A program made the translations under genes and the position numbers. From NCBI GenBank assembly GCA_021731185.1, contig JAKFXW010000175.1:1-18349 (forward strand): a stretch of DNA of 18,349 bases, in the 5' to 3' direction. The notes under the pieces were generated by a model. It worked only from the letters and a program-made list of their open reading frames with translations, had not been told where the DNA came from and did not search any database. Shown piece after piece: positions 13,347-18,349 of this stretch (its first letter is position 1; every line of letters begins with the position of its first letter). This DNA comes from Gallionellaceae bacterium. GTDB taxonomy: Bacteria > Pseudomonadota > Gammaproteobacteria > Burkholderiales > Gallionellaceae.

Positions 13347-14866
13347 AGATGGATAGCAAAATGTTAGAACTGCCGAATTCGTGGGCAGCAGTGAAGCTCG
13401 GTAATTTCGTGGAAAACGAAAAAGGGAAAAAACCGAAGAACGAATCTAAAACTGAAACAGCTTCACACCCCATACCCTATGTTGACATTCAGGCCTTTGA
13501 AGAAAATGTGATTCGCACATGGACTGATGGCGTGGGTTGTCGGCTGTGCTATGAAACAGATTTCTTGATGGTATGGGACGGCTCACGTTCAGGCTTGGTT
13601 GGGAAAGGTATGAAAGGCGCGCTCGGTAGCACACTGGTTCGTATTTATTTTCCATCTATGGTCAATGACTATGCCTTCTATTTTTTGCAATCTAAATATC
13701 AGCAAATAAACACGCGAGCCAAGGGCGTCGGCATACCGCACGTTGATCCAGCTTTGCTCTGGAATTATGACTTCCCTATTCCGCCTCTAAATGAACAACA
13801 CCGCATCGTCGCCAAGATCGAGAAGCTGTTTTCCGAGCTGGACAAGGGCATCGAAAATCTGAAGACCGCCCGCGCGCAGCTCAAGGTGTATCGCCAAGCT
13901 CTGCTGAAACACGCCTTCGAGGGCAAGCTCACTGCGCAGTGGCGCGCAGAAAACCAAGACAAACTGGAAACCGCCGATGCCTTGCAGAAGCGCATCCAGC
14001 AAGAACGCGCGCAACGCTACCAGCAGCAACACGCCGACTGGGAGGCCGTCGGCAAGCAAGGCACAAAACCCAAAGCCCCGAAACCCCTGCCGCCGCTCAC
14101 CGCTGAGGAACTGGCCGAATTGCCCGAACTGCCGGAGGGGTGGGGGTGGTTCAATCTGGCTGACCTATCGGATATTTCGGGTGGATTAACGAAGAATCAG
14201 AAAAGAAACACTTTGCCGATAAGACGACCGTTTCTTCGGGTCGGTAATGTTTATGCCAATAGGCTTGAGTTGGGCAACATGCACGACACCGGCATTTCTG
14301 AGGCAGAGATTGAAAGAGTTACTTTGGTTAAAGGTGACATTCTCGTTGTGGAAGGTAATGGTAGCGTCGATCAGATTGGCCGAGTTGCGATATGGAATGG
14401 TGCAATTGAAGGATGTGTACATCAAAACCATCTGATTAAAGCGCGGCCACTGAATTTGGTTTGCTCAGAATTTATTCTGTATTTTTTGATGTCAGAGTTA
14501 GGACGAAAGTTTATTGTCCGTGCTGCGAGTTCAACGTCTGGTTTACATACGTTGAGCCTTTCAAAGGTTGAAAGTTTATTTGTTCCACTTTGCGCAAGAG
14601 AAGAACAAAACATTTTGTTGAGCGAACTGTCGTCCAAGCTTTCGTTGGCAGACCAACTCGACCAAACCCTCAGCACCTCGCTGCAACAAGCCGAATCCCT
14701 GCGCCAGTCCATCCTGAAAAAAGCTTTCTCCGGCCAATTGGTGCCGCAAGACCCGCACGACGAACCCGCCTCGGCATTGTTGGCGCGTATTAAGGCGGCA
14801 CGGGCAGTAGGTGCAAAAAATGCATTAACTGCCGCCAAGCCACGCAAGACGGCGGTGATACAGTAA
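13343..14866 (+). CDS. hsdS: Type I restriction-modification specificity subunit
   Basis: 507 residues from GTG 13343, which overlaps the previous stop (GTGA) and has GAGG ten bases upstream. ATG 13349 and ATG 13361 are alternatives. HsdS chooses the DNA target for both methylation and cleavage. Two target-recognition domains (about 8-146 and 263-430) alternate with two conserved helical spacers. The first spacer starts at PPLNEQHRIVAKIEKLFSEL (147 onward) and runs to KHAFEGKLTAQWR; the second contains LQQAESLRQSILKKAFSGQL. The recognition-domain DNA is visibly more AT-rich than the spacers, as usual for shuffled hsdS parts. No frameshift or homopolymer phase-variation tract is seen. The recognition sequence cannot be read from this. 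Confidence 0.95.
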   Translation: MKMDSKMLELPNSWAAVKLGNFVENEKGKKPKNESKTETASHPIPYVDIQAFEENVIRTWTDGVGCRLCYETDFLMVWDGSRSGLVGKGMKGALGSTLVRIYFPSMVNDYAFYFLQSKYQQINTRAKGVGIPHVDPALLWNYDFPIPPLNEQHRIVAKIEKLFSELDKGIENLKTARAQLKVYRQALLKHAFEGKLTAQWRAENQDKLETADALQKRIQQERAQRYQQQHADWEAVGKQGTKPKAPKPLPPLTAEELAELPELPEGWGWFNLADLSDISGGLTKNQKRNTLPIRRPFLRVGNVYANRLELGNMHDTGISEAEIERVTLVKGDILVVEGNGSVDQIGRVAIWNGAIEGCVHQNHLIKARPLNLVCSEFILYFLMSELGRKFIVRAASSTSGLHTLSLSKVESLFVPLCAREEQNILLSELSSKLSLADQLDQTLSTSLQQAESLRQSILKKAFSGQLVPQDPHDEPASALLARIKAARAVGAKNALTAAKPRKTAVIQ

Positions 14867-14885
14867 TGTGCAATAAATGCACATT
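14865..14885 (+). terminator. Hairpin overlapping the hsdS stop codon
   Basis: AATGTGCA (14865-14872) and TGCACATT (14878-14885) are exact 8-bp arms around ATAAA. The left arm includes the last two bases of the hsdS stop codon. There is no T-run, so it is not a canonical terminator; it could mark the end of the R-TA-S transcript or stabilise it. Confidence 0.35.
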
Positions 14886-14893
14886 GCAAATTG

Positions 14894-14920
14894 CAGTTAT
14901 CCGGAAATTCCGGGTAACTG
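14894..14920. promoter_or_regulatory. 27-nt dyad 1, upstream of rhuM-fic
   Basis: The arms begin CAGTTATCCGGAA and end TTCCGGGTAACTG, with one mismatched pair (T against G), and extend one more paired base each side (14893 and 14921). Same length and same CAGTT...AACTG ends as the dyads at 14939-14965 and 15195-15221. Probable binding site of a dimeric regulator. Confidence 0.55.
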
Positions 14921-14938
14921 CCGTAGTATTGGTTCAGT

Positions 14939-14965
14939 CAGTTGTTGCGGAAAATGCAGCAACTG
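14939..14965. promoter_or_regulatory. 27-nt dyad 2, in the rhuM-fic leader
   Basis: CAGTTGTTGC (14939-14948) and GCAGCAACTG (14956-14965) are 10-bp arms with one mismatch around a 7-nt centre. The dyad lies 30 nt upstream of the start and is centred 45 bp from dyad 1. Confidence 0.55.
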
Positions 14966-14995
14966 AAATTCCCCATAAATAAAAGAGGTTTGAGC

Positions 14996-15997
14996 ATGTC
15001 TATTCCAGGAAATATCGCCGCCCCTATCGTCATTTACCAATCAGCCGATGGTTCAATTACTACAGAGGTAACGTTAAGCGATGAATCGGTTTGGCTGACT
15101 CAGGCTCAGATGGTGGCATTGTTTGGGAAAACTAAGCAAAACATCAGCTTGCATATCCGCAATATTTTCAAAGAAGGGGAGTTGCAGGAGCAGGCAGTTG
15201 TCAAGGATTCCTTGACAACTGCCGCTGATGGCAAGCAGTACAAGACTCAGCTCTACAATTTGGATGTGATTATCTCCGTCGGCTACCGCGTAAACTCGGT
15301 GCAAGGCACACGCTTCCGTATCTGGGCAAACCGCGTCCTGAAAGATTATCTGGTGCAGGGCTACACGCTGAACAAGCAACGACTGGAGGCGCAGCAGGAG
15401 AACATCAAGCAGCTTGAGCGCACGCTGACGCTATTCCAGCAGAACCTGATCGAGCAAGCCAGCTTGCCGGAGGCGCGAGGGCTGGTGAGTGTGATTGCGG
15501 GCTATACGCGGACGTTTGTGTTGCTCAATCAGTTCGACAGCGAGCGGCTGCCGCTGGGCGATTTTGCCACCACGATCCGTTACGAAATCCGCGAGGATGA
15601 GGCGCTGACTGGCATTGCGGCATTAAAGGCGGATTTGATAGGGCGCGGCGAGGCTTCGGCGCTATTCGGCAACCAGAAAGACGACAGCTTTGCGGGCATC
15701 CTTGGCAATATTTTGCAGTCGTTTGGTGGGGAGTTTTTGTATCCCAGCATCGAGGAGCAAGGCGCGCATCTGTTGTATTTCGTCATCAAGAATCATCCGT
15801 TCTCGGACGGCAACAAGCGCATCGGCGCGTTTCTGTTTATCTGGTTTTTGCAGCGCAACCAGCATCATCTGAAAACCGACGGCGAACTGAAGATCAACGA
15901 CAATGCGCTGGCGGCGATTGCGCTGCTGGTGGCGCAAAGCGATCCCGCACAAAAGCAGTTAATGATTCATCTAATTATGAATTTGATTCGTGGCTAG
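14996..15997 (+). CDS. RhuM-type DNA-binding / Fic domain fusion protein
   Basis: 333 residues from ATG 14996 (AGAGG at 14984-14988). The N-terminal part (about 10-135) matches the RhuM virulence family: IVIYQSADGSITTEV, VWLTQAQMVALFGKTKQNIS (a probable helix-turn-helix), TAADGKQYKTQLYNLDVIIS and VGYRVNSVQGTRFRIWAN. A helical linker follows (about 135-170). The C-terminal Fic/Doc domain has HPFSDGNKR at 267-275, matching the catalytic HPFx(D/E)GN(G/K)R loop. Fic enzymes transfer AMP or phosphate to target proteins; here the loop is intact but the target is unknown. I see no (S/T)xxxE(G/N) inhibitory motif and no separate small antitoxin gene beside it. Homologues with this fusion exist, often near type I restriction genes. 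Three 27-nt dyads lie in its leader and 5' coding region. Confidence 0.88.
   Translation: MSIPGNIAAPIVIYQSADGSITTEVTLSDESVWLTQAQMVALFGKTKQNISLHIRNIFKEGELQEQAVVKDSLTTAADGKQYKTQLYNLDVIISVGYRVNSVQGTRFRIWANRVLKDYLVQGYTLNKQRLEAQQENIKQLERTLTLFQQNLIEQASLPEARGLVSVIAGYTRTFVLLNQFDSERLPLGDFATTIRYEIREDEALTGIAALKADLIGRGEASALFGNQKDDSFAGILGNILQSFGGEFLYPSIEEQGAHLLYFVIKNHPFSDGNKRIGAFLFIWFLQRNQHHLKTDGELKINDNALAAIALLVAQSDPAQKQLMIHLIMNLIRG
15193..15223. promoter_or_regulatory. Perfect 31-nt palindrome inside rhuM-fic (dyad 3)
   Basis: GGCAGTTGTCAAGGA (15193-15207) and TCCTTGACAACTGCC (15209-15223) are exact 15-bp inverted arms around one T. It encodes AVVKDSLTTAA of the RhuM domain. The inner 27 nt (15195-15221) share length and CAGTT...AACTG ends with the two leader dyads. 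Its centre is 301 bp from dyad 1 and 256 bp from dyad 2. Confidence 0.6.
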
Positions 15998-16015
15998 TGC
16001 GTTTAAATCGCACTA
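15995..16015 (+). terminator. Hairpin overlapping the rhuM-fic stop codon
   Basis: TAGTGCG (15995-16001, containing the TAG stop) and CGCACTA (16009-16015) pair exactly around TTTAAAT. No T-run follows. Like the hairpin at the end of hsdS, it embeds the stop codon. Confidence 0.3.
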
Positions 16016-16057
16016 AAATTATGATGGTGAAAACATCAATAAAACAAATAATTAACT

Positions 16058-16087
16058 GATGTCTCCGGCATGGATGCCGGAGACATC
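16058..16087. repeat. Perfect 30-nt palindrome upstream of hsdM
   Basis: GATGTCTCCGGCAT (16058-16071) and ATGCCGGAGACATC (16074-16087) are exact 14-bp arms around GG. On the plus strand no T-run follows. On the minus strand it would be followed by an A/T-rich, T-containing tract (16040-16055), so it may be a terminator for minus-strand transcription, a strong mRNA hairpin or an operator. Confidence 0.55.
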
Positions 16088-16149
16088 CAATTCTGGTTTG
16101 GGTCTTCCAGCCTGCCGCACATAAATAAAATTTGATTCAGGGCTAAAGC

Positions 16150-17625
16150 ATGAACGCAACCGCATCTATCGTTTCAAAAGTCTGGAGTTTCTGCACCACG
16201 TTGCGCGACGACGGGGTGGGTTACGGCGACTATCTGGAGCAGCTCACTTATCTGATCTTCCTGAAAATGGCGGATGAATATAGCCAGCCGCCCTACAACC
16301 GCAAGGTGGGGATTCCCGCCGAATTCAACTGGCAGAGCCTGAAGGCCAAGCGTGGCGCGGAGCTGGAGGTGCATTATGTGACGTTGTTGCGCGAGCTGGG
16401 CAACAAACCGGGGATGCTGGGGACGATTTTCACCAAGGCGCAGAACAAGATTCAGGACCCGGCTAAGCTGTATCGCCTGATCGACATGGTGAACGAAACG
16501 AGCTGGGTGACGATGGGTGCGGATGTGAAGGGCGATATCTACGAGGGCTTGCTGGAACGCAACGCGGAAGATACCAAGTCCGGCGCGGGGCAATACTTCA
16601 CGCCGCGCGCCTTGATCCGCGCGATGGTGGAGTGTGTGCGCCCTGAACCCGGGAAGACTATTGCCGACCCGGCCTGCGGCACGGGAGGTTTCTTCCTCGC
16701 GGCCTATGATTTTCTGGTGGCTGCACATCAGATGGACAAAAAGCAGAAAGCGTTTCTCAAGCATGATACTTTTAACGGCAACGAGATCGTGGCGGGCACG
16801 CGCCGCCTTGCCTTAATGAATATGTTCCTGCACAACATCGGCGAGATCGACGGCGAGAGCATGGTGTCGCCAAACGATGCATTGGTAGCCTCATCTGCAA
16901 AAACTTTCGACTATGTGCTGGCGAATCCGCCGTTCGGCAAGAAAAGCTCGATGAGCTTCACCAACGATGAAGGCGAGCAGGAAAAGGACGACCTGACTTA
17001 CAACCGCCAGGATTTCTGGGCGACCACTTCCAACAAGCAGCTCAACTTTGTACAGCACATCCGCACCATGCTGAAAACCACTGGCCGCGCAGCCGTGGTG
17101 GTGCCGGACAATGTGCTGTTCGAGGGCGGCGCGGGCGAGACGGTGCGTAAGAAGCTGCTGGAAACCACCGAGCTGCACACCATACTGCGCTTGCCAACAG
17201 GCATCTTCTACGCCAATGGCGTGAAGGCGAATGTGCTGTTCTTCGATAACCATGCGGCCAGCAAAGAGTCGTGGACGAAAGAGGTGTGGTTCTACGATTA
17301 CCGTACCAACATCCACCACACACTGAAAAAGAAACCGCTACGCTTTGATGATTTGCAGGAGTTCATCACCGACTACAACTCTCTTAATCGCCATAAACGC
17401 AAAGAGAGTTGGAACGAGGTGAAGAATCCGGAAGGCCGCTGGCGTAAATTCAGCTACGAACAGATCATCGCGCGCGACAAGACCAGTTTGGATATATTCT
17501 GGCTCAAGGACAAGAGCCTCGCCGATCTGGACAACTTGCCGGAACCAGATGAGCTGGCGTTGGAAATTATCGACAATCTGGAGGCGGGATTGAACAGCTT
17601 CAGGGAAATTGCGGCAGCCTTGTAG
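16150..17625 (+). CDS. hsdM: Type I restriction-modification methyltransferase subunit
   Basis: 491 residues from ATG 16150 with AGGG (16139-16142) upstream. HsdM methylates adenine N6 using SAM within an M2S complex and is needed for the R complex. An N-terminal helical domain (about 1-140) is followed by GAGQYFTPRALIRAMVE, SAM motif I DPACGTGGFF at 173-182 and catalytic motif IV NPPF at 259-262. VVVPDNVLFEGGAGE and the WFYDYRTN region are also typical. Unlike hsdR and hsdS it is not coupled to its upstream neighbour: a 152-nt leader with a strong palindrome precedes it, suggesting its own promoter, useful for methylating before restriction. A TAAAAT at 16126-16131 is a possible -10 box, but the -35 is poor. 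Confidence 0.97.
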   Translation: MNATASIVSKVWSFCTTLRDDGVGYGDYLEQLTYLIFLKMADEYSQPPYNRKVGIPAEFNWQSLKAKRGAELEVHYVTLLRELGNKPGMLGTIFTKAQNKIQDPAKLYRLIDMVNETSWVTMGADVKGDIYEGLLERNAEDTKSGAGQYFTPRALIRAMVECVRPEPGKTIADPACGTGGFFLAAYDFLVAAHQMDKKQKAFLKHDTFNGNEIVAGTRRLALMNMFLHNIGEIDGESMVSPNDALVASSAKTFDYVLANPPFGKKSSMSFTNDEGEQEKDDLTYNRQDFWATTSNKQLNFVQHIRTMLKTTGRAAVVVPDNVLFEGGAGETVRKKLLETTELHTILRLPTGIFYANGVKANVLFFDNHAASKESWTKEVWFYDYRTNIHHTLKKKPLRFDDLQEFITDYNSLNRHKRKESWNEVKNPEGRWRKFSYEQIIARDKTSLDIFWLKDKSLADLDNLPEPDELALEIIDNLEAGLNSFREIAAAL

Positions 17626-17655
17626 TATGCCTACGACTCAACACATAAAAAAACT

Positions 17656-18349
17656 ATGACTATCTGGGAACAGCTTACCACCCGCCGCATGTTGATCTGC
17701 GTGTTCACCGGATTTGCCTCCGGTCTGCCGCTATATCTATTGCTCAATCTCGTTCCCGCCTGGCTACGCACTGAGCAGATTGATCTGAAAACGATAGGTT
17801 TGTTCGCCCTGATTCAGTTTCCCTATACCTGGAAATTTTTGTGGTCACCGTTACTGGATCGCTATGTGATTCCGGCATTGGGACGGCGACGCGGTTGGAT
17901 GCTGGTTACGCAAGCCGCGCTGCTGTTAGTGATCGCGGCGATGGGCGGATTCTCGCCGCAGCACGATTTAGGTACGATTGTGCTGCTTGCAACGCTACTG
18001 GCTTTTTTGAGTGCCACGCTGGACATCGCGCTGGATGCGTTTCGCCGCGAATTGTTGCATGACAACGAACTCGGCATGGGCAACGCGGTACACGTTAATG
18101 CCTATCGTTTGTCCGGTTTAATCCCCGGTTCACTGGCACTAATACTTTCCGATTATCTGCCGTGGAATGTGGTGTTTATTATCACCGCGCTGTTTATGCT
18201 GCCTGGCATGGTGATGACGCTGATGGTCAAAGAGCCGCTGTCAGTCAATCCGCCCAAAACCTTGCGCGCTGCCGTAGTTGAGCCGTTCCATGAATTTATC
18301 AATCGGCAAGGTTGGCAAAGCGCGCTGCTTATTTTGGCATTTATATTTT
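17656..18349 (+). CDS. ampG: AmpG-like MFS permease (5' part)
   Basis: ATG 17656 opens a frame that stays open to the window end, 231 codons. The product is a multi-spanning inner-membrane protein with AmpG features: FTGFASGLPLYLLLNLVPAW, IQFPYTWKFLWSPLLDRYV, LGRRRGWMLVTQ, the LDIALDAFRRELL motif and VNAYRLSGLIPGSLALILSD. AmpG imports anhydro-muropeptides for cell-wall recycling. In this betaproteobacterial subfamily the substrate is inferred, so the symbol is by similarity. No strong ribosome binding site is visible. It lies 30 nt after hsdM, and the metX-metW-ampG order seen in related genomes (from memory) suggests it originally followed metW. Confidence 0.85.
   Translation, partial: MTIWEQLTTRRMLICVFTGFASGLPLYLLLNLVPAWLRTEQIDLKTIGLFALIQFPYTWKFLWSPLLDRYVIPALGRRRGWMLVTQAALLLVIAAMGGFSPQHDLGTIVLLATLLAFLSATLDIALDAFRRELLHDNELGMGNAVHVNAYRLSGLIPGSLALILSDYLPWNVVFIITALFMLPGMVMTLMVKEPLSVNPPKTLRAAVVEPFHEFINRQGWQSALLILAFIF

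Noticed and set aside
13343..14866. Phase-variable hsdS by inverted repeats or homopolymers
   Set aside because: There is one hsdS with no second partial copy, inversion site or long simple repeat in the window.
14865..16087. The palindromes around rhuM-fic as a CRISPR array
   Set aside because: They are few, unevenly spaced, differ inside, and one lies in a coding region. There are no spacers and no cas genes.

Overview
The window looks like a chromosomal segment of a betaproteobacterium, probably of the Nitrosomonadales/Gallionellaceae type. This is inferred from protein similarity as I recall it and from gene neighbourhoods (thiL-pgpA, lpxH-ppiB-cysS, metX-metW next to an AmpG-like permease); no search was run. 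Moderate-GC housekeeping DNA at both ends encloses a visibly GC-richer accessory block.

Region 1 (1-490): the 3' end of an IS3-family element, then about 200 bp of decayed coding sequence. Region 2 (491-2623): a tightly overlapping operon thiL, pgpA and a secreted staphylococcal-type nuclease with an excalibur domain. Region 3 (2640-3985, minus strand): lpxH and a cyclophilin that has two well-formed translation starts, one exported and one cytosolic. Region 4 (4221-7420): glnS and cysS, overlapping by 4 nt. Region 5 (7421-7905): a 485-bp gap with a small transposase-like relic, a 131-bp nested-palindrome element and a terminator-like hairpin just before metX. Region 6 (7906-9713): metX-metW. 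Region 7 (9733-17625): a type I restriction-modification cassette in the order hsdR, vapB-vapC, hsdS, rhuM-fic, hsdM, inserted between metW and the ampG-like gene. Region 8 (17656 to the end): the ampG-like permease, cut by the window edge.

How the genes work together: HsdR, HsdS and HsdM should form one type I restriction enzyme. Two accessory modules sit inside the operon. A VapBC-type toxin-antitoxin pair lies between two copies of the last ~158 bp of hsdR, so hsdR keeps an intact end and hsdS keeps its coupled start. A RhuM-Fic fusion gene lies between hsdS and hsdM and is associated with three 27-nt dyads of the form CAGTT-N17-AACTG, two in its leader and one (extended to a perfect 31-nt palindrome) inside its coding region. 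No promoter is visible between metW and hsdR, so restriction may be co-transcribed with methionine synthesis. A short repeat (core TCCCAYAAGGGGACAATG) recurs three times at gene ends or starts, and another palindromic repeat has entered cysS in frame.
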